Under the pieces are notes generated by a model, which saw only the letters and a program-made list of their open reading frames with translations, did no database searches and was not told where the DNA came from. 64,000 bases of DNA from Cylicocyclus nassatus (lineage: Eukaryota; Nematoda; Chromadorea; Rhabditida; Strongylidae): the NCBI GenBank assembly GCA_958299035.1, contig CATQJL010000112.1, forward strand, positions 4,696,123-4,760,122, written 5' to 3'. The position numbers were made by a program, and so were the translations under genes. Below, in pieces: positions 9,961 through 22,600 of the stretch (positions within the stretch are counted from its first letter, which is position 1; every line of letters starts with the position of its first letter).

Positions 9961-12900
9961 TCAAGCTGTCGTTTTTTGATTGCATCTAAAGTAGTGGTCC
10001 TGTATGGGTTTGAAATATTTATTCAACAAATATGAAAAGCTTTGATACTCGGTGGACAATTCAAACTTATAATTTGTTTGGTAAAAATATACCTGGTTTG
10101 TACCCATTTTCTTCGTGAAGGCTAGGATCCTTTGTTCTGTAGTACTTGAAGCAAAGCCAACCAGCTCAAGGAATGCTCTTCTGGAAAATGTATACGTCAA
10201 AACTTCGGTGGTTTTTCACTTGGTCAGTAGCTTCACATAACGTCTTGAAAGATAAAAAAATGGAAATATTAGTTCGGTTATTCATTGATGTTTTGGGGCG
10301 AAGGTTTTATGCGCGAGAAGTTAGCAAAGAATGAATAAAATTTCTCCAGTTTGCTATTAGAAAATGGTTACCTGTAAGGCTTTAGACATGCTATACTTGC
10401 TAGAGCATCTATAGCTGGACCCCAAGCAGCTGCGTAGTGAACAACACCCATGTCGTACCTCAAAAACTCATAATTAGAAAGTTCCTTACTGAAGCTCTTG
10501 GTAACTTACCACTGTGCTCCTTCCGACGACGAAATTCCCCAGGAATTATCGACTATAAGAATGGAGAGAAACAAGGGTAGATACGTTACTAGAGGTACTG
10601 CTGCCTGGATTAGGGAGAAATATACACACAAGAAGAATTTTCTTGAAATTCCTACCTGGATGCAAATTGTGGCTAAAATACTCTTTTGTCGATGCATCAC
10701 TTGTCGACTCACACTTGTACGAATATTCACTTTGCTATGTCGTATGAACAGAAATAGTTTGACAACACAGTACTGAAACGAGCTAATCTTAATAAAACAT
10801 AGATCAACAAAAATTTACTTACAGGTATTTTTTGGGCAGTTTAACAGGCTTGAACTTTTTCTCTAACAACAAATCTGGTTTTGAGTTTTGGAAAGTTAGA
10901 CACATGAGAATCGGACATTTTCTACATTGCAAAAGTTGTCGCATCTCCCACTGAGCCTAGCCTAACATCTCTTCTTTTTCTCAAACACTGTAGTCAGAAG
11001 GTCCACAGCTCTAAATCTTAAAAAATTTGATAAATTTGAATCACTTTTTTGGTGGTGAAATTTCTGTGGTTCTTGAAGGAATTTCGAAAAATTTTCAGTT
11101 TGGGCGAATTCAATATGAAACTCATTATGAAAAAAAATCGCTATGCCTTTGCTTGTGAAATATGTTCGTCTCACCCAAATATACAAAATAAATGCTGAGA
11201 TGAACTACATAAGTAGGGTCATAGAAGTCTTAAATAATATCTCGAAAAATCTCTCGATCATAAAATAAAAATGTCTCATTTTTTGTATATTTCAAAAATA
11301 AAAGAAGCTCTTCTCATTAATAGGAAATGACAGTTTCCCACATTTCCTTGATTTTTTGAGACCTCAAAACTCTTTTTCAATTAATTTTCTTTGAATCTCT
11401 TTTTGGTTATTTTTCTTTGGATATCTTGCTGACCCTTGAGCTCTCTTGGACATTTTTTTTTCGTGAACAATTGGTATCTCCATGCTGAAAATTTGTTCTG
11501 ATGTATCTCACGGTTTCTCTGCGTAATCTCTAGAGTTCAAGTTCTCGTCTGTGGTTTGCTCCTGTTAGCAAGTGCAAAAGTAGAGGGCAGCATCTAATCA
11601 AAAATAGAGTTCACATCTAAATGTGTGCATTTATCTATGAATAGAAGCCTATATTTAGCACAATAACAAGTTTTACGTAGTAGTTACGTACGATGGTGAT
11701 TACGTAGCTGATGACAGGGCAGAAGATGAGAAAACCCGTTGTGGCAATGTCTCCAGCTTTGCGATAATTGCTCTTCAGTGTGCAATATTTTTCAGCATTG
11801 ACTTGATTGACCAATCTGTGGAAAATACAATCATTAAGAACATTTTGGTAAAAAATTGGCTGCACAGAGAAAAAATGCAAAACTTACAAGTCCACAGCTC
11901 TACTCGGAAAAGTAGCCACATCCTCAAAATGTGTCATTCCAAGATGGTGGCAGAAAACGGTGACGAACAAAGGTAGTAAATTTGGCAGTAATGCTAGAAA
12001 TTAATTAATCAACCAGCTGAAAAAGTCTAACTTTTGAGCCTTACCAATAAATATCCATATTTTTGCGTTTGAAGGTGCCATATGCTTCCAACAGACAGAA
12101 ATTGCTCGATTTACCGGTACAATACAAATTGAGAGTACGGCAGCTTCCCATTGTCGAAAATATAGAAATTCAAAGAGGACTTGGCATAACTCTGAGAAAA
12201 AAATAATTAAACCAACACTTTCATTTTGTATAATATTAATATAATAATGTATATATAATAATATAATTTCTCCTACCTCTCGGCCCCAGCTGCAGCGCAG
12301 GATTGCTGGTGACTACAACTGAATACTCATTTTTTCCAGGCCATTTCAATGTAGAAGGCATCAGAATGAGTTGTGAAATAGATAATAACATATTTGTGAT
12401 GGCAGCACCAAGAAAGACCCATTTAAATTCGCCTCTGAATCAATAATTTATTATAGCACTTGCTGAATCTGAGTTTCTCTCAAAATCATAGTTTTGAGCA
12501 TCTTCTTTCCTGGGTTCTATTTTTTCATAAATTCATAGATGAGTGGAACGAGACGGATAAAGGTTATCTTAGTTCTAGTATGAAATAAACATTTGACTTG
12601 GCATAACAATATATATGATTTTTCTTTACAGGAACTGGTTGGAGGTTTAAGCTTTCAACAAGGGTCTCCGCAGAAGTCCCGGAAAATTACTTCTCAGTTT
12701 GTGGAAAGGGAAGATAGGAAAATTAGTTCTGTTTTAACGCATAGCACCCTTAAATTTAGCGGGAAGAAACATGTACGGACGAAATTTCTTACGAACCTTA
12801 TTCATATATTGAAAAAACTGCGTGGGTTCAGTAGCTCCTGTCTGTATTATTGGTTTTTCTAACCATGAAATTATTTTTCTAGCGTTGCTGTTAAGAATTT

Positions 12901-13733
12901 TTGAACGCCTCAGTTAATTCTGAAAACCAGACATCTCAAAACTGCATAAGCTGGCCTAAAATGAAAAGACAAACAATATTTCCAGATGTTTTTCTTTCTA
13001 GTATGTACAGAAGCTCTATTCAGTCAAGAGTGAAAAAACAAGTAACAACGTCATAGGCTTCGAAGAAATAGTGCAATATTTGGCTAATTAGGCATCTTAT
13101 ATCCTCATGGGACTTTGATTTTTTTTTGCTACCAAAAATTAGGAAGGTTTTTCAGCAGTCAAAACCTGATGCGCTGCTTAGTTAGTGTTCATTGATGCTT
13201 TTAGGGTGATCTTCATTTGGATATTAGAGACGCATTAACAGTAGCATTACTCAACTGAAAGCATGTTGCGGTAGAAATCCATTTATATGTAGTTATGGTA
13301 ATTTTGAACGATCAAAGAGTCTATAAAAACCGGATGGATATGGAAAGCATCTATTACTGAATTGTCAACGCAACAAATTTGCAAAAGGGCAAGACTGAAT
13401 GACGAAACAAAAATAAGGGCATAACATATTTTTTCCTCGATTATATCCTATCTCTCTTTATACATTTCATTCTTTATCCGACTTTGCTATTTCTTTGTTA
13501 TAGGATGTCACAATGCATATTTGTGAATGTCTAAACATAGATAATTATATCACATAGGTTTTAGTTCAAACCCCAGTATCCGGTTTGAAAAAAAAATTAC
13601 CAGACGCAGCAAAAAGCTATTATAACTATACCCACCTTACATACGGTCTAGTGCTGGCGAGTATAATGAAAGAATTGAGCAGAATAGCTGCTGAGCAGAC
13701 AATGGTGTAGTAGAAAAAGGCAAAGTCTGGCAT
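9961..13733 (-). CDS. Seven-transmembrane chemoreceptor, Str superfamily-like
   Basis: Nematode G-protein-coupled chemoreceptor, expected in the membrane of sensory cilia. Minus-strand exons: 13733-13636, 12434-12277, 12191-12045, 11993-11888, 11815-11688, 10874-10823, about 10782-10656, 10604-10510, 10458-10372 and 10180-10093 (or open to the stop at 9961); roughly 360 aa. The ATG is 4 nt after an acceptor (gaattttcag), suggesting trans-splicing. Seen in order: hydrophobic TM1 (FFYYTIVCSAAILLNSFIIL) ending RPYVRGEFKW; a TM3 end with PVNRAIS in place of DRY; TM4 ALLPNLLPLFVTVF; TM5 GFLIFCPVISYVITIV; a basic loop with RTSVSRQVMHRQK; TM6 IQAAVPLVTYLPLFLSIL; TM7 ending ACLKPYRRAF. The loop-TM6 pattern and the terminal PYR are typical of srd/srh/str receptors; the exact family is unresolved. 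The exon 6-7 junction and the 3' end are uncertain. Confidence 0.75.
12435..13635 (-). other. Large first intron of the chemoreceptor gene
   Basis: 1.2 kb AT-rich intron between coding exons 1 and 2. A 270 nt plus-strand open frame (12593-12862) lies in it, without splice signals or recognisable content. No repeat was recognised. Confidence 0.5.
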
Positions 13734-14813
13734 GGACCTGAAAATTCTCTACAATTAGTGAATTTGAAACAGCAAAAATATTGGTGAGAACAATGCGCTT
13801 CTGTAAAAAAAGCTTAAGCTTGTGAATGTGAAAATGAGAAAAGAATTCTTAAAAATAGAATAAAAGTAGAACAAAATAGAATTCGTATGGTGTTTCAATT
13901 TTTTGACTTTATGGATGTGCCTTTTTCTTTCCAAAATACGTTATCGATTATAGTTTTTTGTTCTTGTACGAAAATGAAGCAAGCTGAAGTGGTAATTTAG
14001 TAACTGAGGTTCCCTATATATAACTCCCTCACTATAGGGACAATCTACGCAGATAGGGCTGCTGATTAACAATCAGCACGTCATTCCACTCTGCCATTAT
14101 CTCCCTAAGGTATTTTTAATGAAAAAATAGAGCTTGGTATTCTCGTTAATATAGCGCGTCCGAGCTCTTTACTGAAAGCTTACGCACTTGCTGCACAGTA
14201 TAAAGTAGAACATGCCATTTTCTAGATTTCTTAGGACAAGCTGAGCTACATGAGGTACCAATGCGAAGCATATGAGGTCATCCTGTCTTAGCAAGTGTAA
14301 CCAAAATTAGAACGAAAGCATGGAATGGATAAATGGAGTGTAGCCTTCGCGAAGAGTTGCTTTTGATACATGTTACTTGGATAAGTGTGCATCATTTTTC
14401 TTTGACAAAAAACCATGGAACTTATAGGAGGATAGAAATGAAACGTGAATATCTAACAGACAAAGAGTTTAACATCAAAACAAAAGTTACTTTCGTATTA
14501 TTCTGCTATTCAAGTGATATTTTACGCCCCAATGAATACACTTGTCTATGAGCTCAAAAGAAAAGGCCACGTGCTTTATAGCAGTACAGTTTCAGAACTG
14601 ATGTCTGCTATATTATATTTTTGCAGGGGAGTTAAAACCTCTGTAGCTATGTGTAAACCAATAACGCTGGCGGAAGTTTATGGGCGAGAACTTTCCAAAT
14701 ATTCTCGGAAAAGGATTGAAAGAGCCTTAGGAAAGAAACTACCAGCGTGTTCACTTTTTCTCATGATCATTTCTTGCTTCAAGGTTTATTCATTAAAAAA
14801 GTTCTGAGCACAT
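13734..14813. other. Intergenic, no gene seen
   Basis: Upstream of the chemoreceptor. AT-rich with scattered short open frames on the plus strand (14333-14551, 14514-14807) that have no family resemblance. Confidence 0.4.
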
Positions 14814-14990
14814 ATCCTTTGATTTAACTGGATTCGAGGCTTGAAGGCGGGGCTTTTGGATCTAGTTAAAGCTAGAGGATGATCAGAGAGCACGCGCGCG
14901 AGAAAGGCGCAGACTGCGTCGCGGGCGAGCTGCCTCAATTAGATCACAAAGCCCCGCCTTCCAGCAGCCAATTCAGTTGAATCGTAGGTT
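14814..14990. mobile_element. Palindromic MITE, family 1, copy 1
   Basis: Terminal inverted repeats read CCTTTGATTTAACTGGATT on the left and complement the right end (CCAATTCAGTTGAATCGTAGG). The inner arms are GC-rich (GGCGGGGCTTTTGGATCTAG against GATCACAAAGCCCCGCC) around a core GATCAGAGAGCACGCGCGCG. About 177 bp, no coding capacity. Two more copies lie at 15152-15319 and 20113-20288. Confidence 0.8.
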
Positions 14991-15151
14991 AACTTATTGT
15001 CAGAGTATAAAGATCACAAGTTATGTTGAGAGTGAGAAATATTTGATGATTACGAAAGAACTTTTGCTTTTTGATATAATGAATGCTATAGTAGAAGTTA
15101 TGGAGATGGAGATGCGATGGTTGCATTGCGAGAAAACCAATGGAAATACGT

Positions 15152-15319
15152 ACCCTTTGATTCAACTGGATTGGCGGCTGGATAGCGGGGCTTCGTGACC
15201 TAGTTAAAGAATGATCAGAGAGCACGCGCGCGCGCGAGAGGCGCAGACTGCGTCGCGAACGCCTTAATCAGGTCACAAAGCCCCGCCTTCCAGCAGCCAA
15301 TGCGGTTGAATTAAAGGTT
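15152..15319. mobile_element. Palindromic MITE, family 1, copy 2
   Basis: Same structure as copy 1, only 161 bp downstream of it: left end CCCTTTGATTCAACTGGATT, core GATCAGAGAGCACGCGCGCG, right end GGTTGAATTAAAGGTT. Closely spaced copies suggest local hopping or tandem insertion. Confidence 0.8.
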
Positions 15320-17006
15320 CAGATTGTTCGAGGCAATTGTAACAATGTTAAACACATTATGATTCATCTAAGATTTTGTCTAGTTCATTTCTCGCTTACT
15401 CTTAGTCAGGAAGTATAGGAAATATAATAGTATGAATCCACTTCCTCCCACGGGTAGAGGTTGCGAGATTCTACCAATATGTAGGTCTCAATGAATCAAA
15501 AATTTCGAATGAGTTGTATCTTGTAAATAGATGAAAAGTTTTCAAATTCAATTGGAATTTCATTTAGCTTGGTTGAAAAATTGTTCATGGATGGGCCGTC
15601 TGTACGCCGCATTTATTTACAATAAATTCCCGAGACAGAGGGCCGTAGAGATGTTGAAAGGCATTCCAAAACATCATCACCAATGCAGCTTATTATGCTA
15701 GTACATGAGAATAAAAAACAATGATCCAGAAGAATCTGAGAGAAGACAACTGCATTTCAACAAGAAACACCTAGCCAAACCTTCAGACGAGCAAAGATCT
15801 AAGTAGGACGAACACTGCCAGTCACGACACATCATGCGTAAAGGCTAATATATACTTTTATACTCTTTGTCCTCTCCGAGACTATTGTTGCTTACGTAAT
15901 TATAGTTGAAAGCTGTAGAAACGATATCACTAATTACTTATGAAAGGGCTATCATAAAATATTCAGGTGTTTCTTGCAATTCGAAGAAGAAGAAAGGTGG
16001 TATTAGAATGGTGTGCGAAGGAGTATAAAAAGAAACGCGTGAGCTATTTTTTCTTGAAACAAAGAGAAAAGATAACGACTAGTTGCTGTTAGCAATGGAG
16101 AACAGAACAAAAATGTGTTAGACGTCTTCAAATTCCATTGTTGGTTTTCGCCGACTCATTAGACCACATTTGATTCGTGGCGAGAACGAAATGCGAATCA
16201 GCCTTTTAGAACCAGTGAATAGTTCAAACGAACTATAAAGTAGTGCATCCATCCTCCTAAGTCTTAAGACTTAAACCATTCATTTAGAGAGGGCAACGTT
16301 TGCCTGAAACAGGAAACGGTACGAACTCACCTGAAGCTAAATCAGCTAAAGTTTTTATTCTATTCGTTTAACTGAAAATGATTTTGTTCTGGCATAAGAA
16401 TCTTCAGTCATTCCTTATCCATGATTTTTTTGCATTGAAGTAATTTGAAGTACTACTATTACATATCAACTGCGTAGAATTCTTTATCATTACTGGAGGA
16501 CGATTATGCCCCAACATGGCTAAATCCTCAAGAGCTCAAACCTACAAGTTTCTAAGTATCGCTTCTATGGTAATGTATATAAACGACTATTTGGATATAT
16601 ACAGGTTTCATTCTATCTAACGAGGAACAATAAAAACTGTGATTTGCCGTTATGAAGTTCTGTTATTGAAAGAACGAAATTTTTCTCCATATTCAAGTAG
16701 AATGAAACCTCGGGGTATACCAGTTTATTGCTCCTTTTCTTCACTGAGAAAATAAATTCTACTTGAACAGAATTTCAATTCTCATTGAAGTGTTCTTTCC
16801 AAAAAAAAACCAAATGTCGTACAAAAATTCTCCAGCAATATTTGTAGGATCCTAAAGCAATCTAGCCTATTTATTAGCCATTCTACTTTCCAAGAAATAT
16901 TTGGATATTGATTTCTCGACCTTTGTGTCCGCGCTGTTTTACCGCACCTGATCGGGCGACAGTTAAGCAGCGCCCGATCAAGGATCGGATGGTCGATAAC
17001 ACCGCC
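15320..17006. other. Intergenic, nothing recognised
   Basis: AT-rich sequence. A short inverted pair around TATACAGGTTTCATTCTATC (about 16599) and GAATGAAACCTCGGGGTATA (about 16701) marks a possible small foldback. No gene or RNA is seen. Confidence 0.4.
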
Positions 17007-17198
17007 TTAGGCCCCGGAAAGACTTCACGCGATTTGATCGTCGCGACTGAATCGCGACGACATCATTCCAGCCGATCAACTTGCATTTCAGTTGTGATGC
17101 TTTTCCAGCCCGAAATTTTTGAATATAGAAAATGAATGGAAATCTCGGCGACTGAATCGCGACGATGAAATCGCTTGAAGTCTGTCCGGGGCCTTAGA
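17007..17198. mobile_element. MITE, family 2, copy 1
   Basis: Inverted ends TAGGCCCCGGAAAGACTTCA and its near complement TGAAGTCTGTCCGGGGCCTTA enclose two copies of the self-complementary word CGCGACTGAATCGCG. About 190 bp, non-coding. A related copy with the same ACTTCACGCGATTT subterminal block lies at 56733-56970. Confidence 0.7.
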
Positions 17199-19635
17199 TG
17201 GAGCAATACGTTTATGTTCCAGAAACTTTTTTTCTAAATGATTCTATAAATTATTGCAAATTTTGATTTAGATCAAGAAGGAGTAAATGGCGATTCAGCT
17301 ACACAATCATTCTATAAACAATTTTAAGAAATTGCACCTCTCTTTCTACCTCTCATCCTCTTCCCGATTTGAAATAGATTTTATTTTCTTCATATTCTAT
17401 ACTATAAATTTTTTTATATGTAACACTTTTTCTCTCTGGGACATTACGTCATAGTGATGTACTGAATGAATAAAAACGTTGTTAGCATAAGATCATGTTA
17501 GTCACACTTCACACATTTTGGGCTTGTGCTGCACAAGGTGCATCACATGAGCTCGAATCATTGTCTTGAACTTCACTGAGAGTTTCGAACATGTCAGGAA
17601 GCCTAAGTTTACGAATTCACGAAAACAGCTAGTTACCAGCGATACATTCTGGCTTTGCAATGGCAGCATTTCTGTAGCCCAATGAAAAAATACTAATTTT
17701 TATGGACCACAAAACTCGGAAATTCTGAACTTTTTTTTGGAACTGCGAATGCGGAGGCTTTGGCATTCTCTGTCTGGTTACGGAATAACGTACTTGATTC
17801 AAGTGAATAGATCTTTAATCAAATATGCAGCTCGGGAGTAATAGTGAACTGATGAACAAGGAACTTAAGGTGACAAGAAACTGAACAGAGCAGCAAAAAC
17901 CAATATTTCACAGAATTTACGTTGACGTGACTAACGAAATCGAATTTTCTGCGCTATTGTTTAGTGCTGTTCAACCATACGTATCTGTCACCTTTCAAAG
18001 GTACTGGAGAAAAAGTTCCTATGCTGTGAGAATAGGCGTACATAATGACTAAGTTCATGTTGATTATTTTCTTGTTTGTTTTACACTACAATGAGTGCGA
18101 AGATTAGAGTAAATTCTTGACAATGTCAACTACGTCACAAAGCAACAGATTAGTCATGTGGGTGGTCCTTTAGAAGGAAGTGTCAAACTTTGTTCTTTGG
18201 CATTTGGATCATTAGATAGAAATATGTAGTAGTTAGGATTGCTGTATTACTAGTAATATGTGCGATTGCGTATCAGCTCGTAGGCTTTTCACTGATTGCT
18301 TTTTAGGGTAATTTTGGGCTATATTTTCAGGTTATCAAAAACACTCTTAGCGAAATCTAGCAAATCCTACAGATTGCAAATTTGGATAGGAGAGAACCCC
18401 AATTCAGATATTGATTTATTTGGCTTTCTTCCATGTTCTATATAAAATTTTTTGTGATGAGAAAATCTAACTGTTGTCATAAAGCGTAAGTCACGTGTGC
18501 GCAACACCTTTAATCATAGTATTTTTTTAGTATGTAATCATGAAAATTACTATGTTTTCAGCAGGCCCACTGTGTAGTATGAATAGAAAATGAGAGCTTT
18601 GTTATACATAAAAATTAGCTGATTTTATATCCTTGACTTAAATTTGTGCTCCAAAACTCGTTGATGTGAAGCTGGAGTATGAGGGATAAAGTGACTATTT
18701 AAATTCTAAAAACAGGCCGTCAGTGACATTGTTCTTAACTTTCATGTTTTGACGCTAAATTTCCTTCTCAAAAATCAGATTCATGTCCTGAATTGAGAGT
18801 GAAAATATTTTGTATCCACAGTTTTGATTTTCCAAATTCTTTACTATCTCCGGTTGCCGACAGCGAGTTTTGTAACAGTTCATATAAGCTACAAATGGCT
18901 TATGACAGATTCCTACAAAATTTATCGTTTCAACCAATTTTTTCAAAACGTGCGCTATCGCTATAGTGATGGCATCCTTGGCAAGCAATTTTAAGCCAGC
19001 AGAGTAGCTCAGAATAGGCATTTTAAACTTTTAATGATAATAAAATTGGGAATGAAAAACGTCATTATTTTTATCCAAAACTGATTACATAGTGCTCAGA
19101 CAAACAATCAAACGCCATTGACCACCTATGTCAAGAAAATTCCTGGCTGTTTGTTTTTATAAATTTTTCCGACAAGTTTACTACTAATATGCATTTTTTG
19201 AATGGTTGTTTTTACAAGATATCATAGAATTAAACAGAATAATTCTTGTGAAGAATTTGCAGTCAGCCTATAGAGAGAATTGGATTGCAAAGCAGATGAT
19301 GAGTGTTTTTTTTTGAAAAAAAGTATAGGTATAAGACTAGGCTATAGGTATAGATAGACCGTTACAGAAATGGCGATAATAGGTGTGTATGCATCCAAGT
19401 AGGATGCTATGTTATTTCCCATCGGGCTAGTAATTAACTGATGTGATGACGTTGAAGACGAGCCGCCCTTCAACAATGACTAATGTATCCCTTTGAAAAC
19501 TCTGTCTAGCCTGTTGAATACACCAAATTAGCTTGTCGAATCTAAAACAGGAGAAGTTCCTTATATGGAAAAACAGTTTGTGCTGTGGAAAAAGCATGAG
19601 AAAGACTCAAAAATTTATTAAGATTTGAAATTCGA
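17199..19635. other. Intergenic, nothing recognised
   Basis: 2.4 kb of AT-rich sequence without supported exons. One minus-strand open frame (19021-18755, 88 codons) was considered but shows no family signal or splice context. The end abuts the 3' end of the kinase gene. Confidence 0.45.
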
Positions 19636-22600
19636 CTATTTCCCAGCTTTTGCAGGTGTAGGTGTTACCGGTGTTGGCGCTGTTGCAGGAGTTTGTGCTG
19701 GTTCTTCTTTTTTCAAGGGGGCACCAGGACCTTCTCCGGCTTTTTCAGCTTCAATCTCTCCCTCTTCCCAATCGTATGGGAATTCCTGGAAGATCAATAC
19801 TCGATAACCAATACATAAGGGAACACTATATCTTGATTTGAAGCGTTTCTGAACAGTAATGATTTTCAAGAAGTTCCAAGAAGCTTTTCTTTTTAGCACA
19901 CCTTGAGTTCTTGGGAATTCAAATACATGACAATTTTTTGAGAGTTTTAGATGATTAAGTAAGCAAAGAATCTAATATATCGTGTCTGATTTTCCTTCAA
20001 AAATTTTCCCAATGTTCCAGACAATCAGAACAATTAGTTAAGCATATTTTTCAATACATCGATTTTCGTCCAAATTTTTTTTGCGGACTGCTGTCATTGC
20101 TCGGAATTACATACCCTTCGATTCGACTGGCTTGGCGGCTGGAAGGCGGGACTTCTTGACCTGATTAAGGCTAGATAATGATCAGAGAGCACGCGCGCGA
20201 AAGAGACGCAGACTGCTTGCGGATGCGAGCGACTTCATTGGGTCACAAAGCCCCGCCTTTCAGCCGCCATTCCTATGATTCAAAGGTTATCTGATTACTC
20301 ATTTCATCAGTGATTATATAGGGAACTCTACCTGCTGCCCGCTCATTTGGATAGCATTTTTCATAAGCCCATAGATCTCGTTATAACGCGGTTCATCAGA
20401 ATAGGATAGTTTATCCACTTCCTTCATGATATCCACGAACTCGACGGGTAAACCTAAATATTTACAAAATCTGAGATATTAGCAGGTTTGCTTCGACTAC
20501 ATTACCTCCAAGAAATTCGCGTAATCCCAATCCTGTTCGCACTGACTTTTGGTAATCGAAAATATCTTTGGCTTTCTGAAATCAAAATTGCTAAGGTCCT
20601 GTGAGGAAAATACGTTTCGGAAACTGGAAATCATGTAAAAGAGTCGATTGCGAAAAGTCCATGAATTAGTTGTGATTTTCATTTTTTCTGAAATCTGGCT
20701 TCACATACCCTTTGCGCTACCCATGGTAAAGCTCCTTTCACCAGCTCAACCACTACATACAACCACATTTCCAAATCGTCCATTCGACTTAGCTCTCTGT
20801 TCAAATAAGCATTTCGCGGTGCATATCTGTAAATAGACCATAACAAGACTAATATTTTCATGACCAGTATGTCCACCTTGCGCTTCCGATGTACTTGGAT
20901 GGGTTAGATCGGGGAGGTTTGTGTCTACCATCATGATGTCTATATTCATGTGCGAAACCGAAGTCGAGAATGTAAACCTTAAACGTTTATACTTTAGATT
21001 TATTGCAGTTTAGAAAAAAAGGATAGACAGATAAAGTTGATGAATTGAAAGTCATATCTTACAACTGACATTGCGCAGATCCTTCGGATCACCGTCAATA
21101 ACTCGTCCTATGGCGAATGTTGACGGATTGAGTGATCGATGCACGAAGCCAACCTGAAAGTGAGATTTGGTAGTATGGATGTCCATGATTTAACAAAAAA
21201 GTGTTTGTCGTGTTCAAAGCACAGAAAGTTTTTAGTTAAAAATTTATAGTCCTTCTAACAGTTGTTAGACCTGCGAGGCTTCTTATGGAAATTCAGCTAC
21301 TCCATGTTATAGAATTATGGACACTTTACAATTTTCTTAAAAATTATCCAGACTGAGATATCGGCGCCTCAAATGGGTAGTCGTTTTGGACATCCTGTGG
21401 CTCATTAAGCGTAAGGTAGCGAGGGTCCGGCACTACCGTTCCTAGCCTTCTTGAAAACGAATTCCCTCTGACATTCAAAATTTTACGAAGTCTCCTTTGA
21501 CCCTTGCTCCCCCCCCCCCATCACCCTCCAACTGTTGGTGGATCTCCGCGTACTCACTTTGTCCTTGACAAAACCATTTGCTTGCTGCTAGCTGAAAATT
21601 TCGCTTTCAGGTCAAACTCTCAAAGAAACATCACGAAATCTACAGAATTTTGCTTCATAAAGCCCTACATGTCACAGAAGGATCAAGAAGGTCACGAGCA
21701 GAAGAACGAAGGAGAAGCAGAAAGAAGAATGAAAGAAATCAGCAGAATATTGGGAAAAAAGCTGAAACTGAAAATGCAAATTAAAAGAGAGAGGACGCAG
21801 AAAAGTTGACGCTGGGGGGCGATATCTTATAAGCCGTTTTTCGAGAAAAAATGGGTGAAAAACGGCGGACAGGAGGCCATATGAAACTGTTTTTATGCTC
21901 AGGGATAGATTCCTGATTAGGGCATTCGTTCATGCTGAAGAAATCTCCAACGAAGTGACGGAAATATATGCTCCAGACGATCTCAGATCGTCTGGTGACC
22001 GTCTGGAAAAGGACTAATCTCATGAAAGGTAGTATTTCACATTAATTTTCAAATATTTTTACATAATTCTTCCGCAAATAATTTTCTATGTATGCGGTTC
22101 AATTTTGGTGTCATATGATTCTGTATGCGCTGTAAACGAGCAATTTGTATATTTTAGCCTTACTTTCAAATTACGCGCACTTTTCACCATACACGATAGA
22201 GCATGAAAATCGTGGGATAACCTGTCCGAAAAGCTTGCATCTGACTAAATAGCGCTTACCCTTGGTGCTCGGCCCCGACTCCGCAACGACATCTCCTTTA
22301 CTTTTTGCTCCAAAAACGAAGTCCAATCTGCTTCCAGATGATCTGCGTCGAGCCCTGAGGGTAGCCCTTTTGTTGACAGTTTTGCAAAAATCGGCAGTTC
22401 AGTACGCAGAAAGTCAAAAAACTCTATTATTTGGAGAGGCATATGAAAAGATGTTGGAAGAACTGACAGTTCTAGGTTTTTTTTTCTTTTCGCAAAACTT
22501 CTTTATCCCCGTTTCACCTCTTTAACTGGCTTGCGGCTACGAAATTTATCATTTATACTAACAAACTATGCAGGGAATCATGGTTTGTTGAAGACGAGGT

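Noticed and set aside
22245..22442. Minus-strand frame ending at a donor, considered as a missing kinase exon
   Set aside because: No kinase motif, and the helix E exon (23849) joins the catalytic-loop exon (21153) in phase and in conserved sequence without it.
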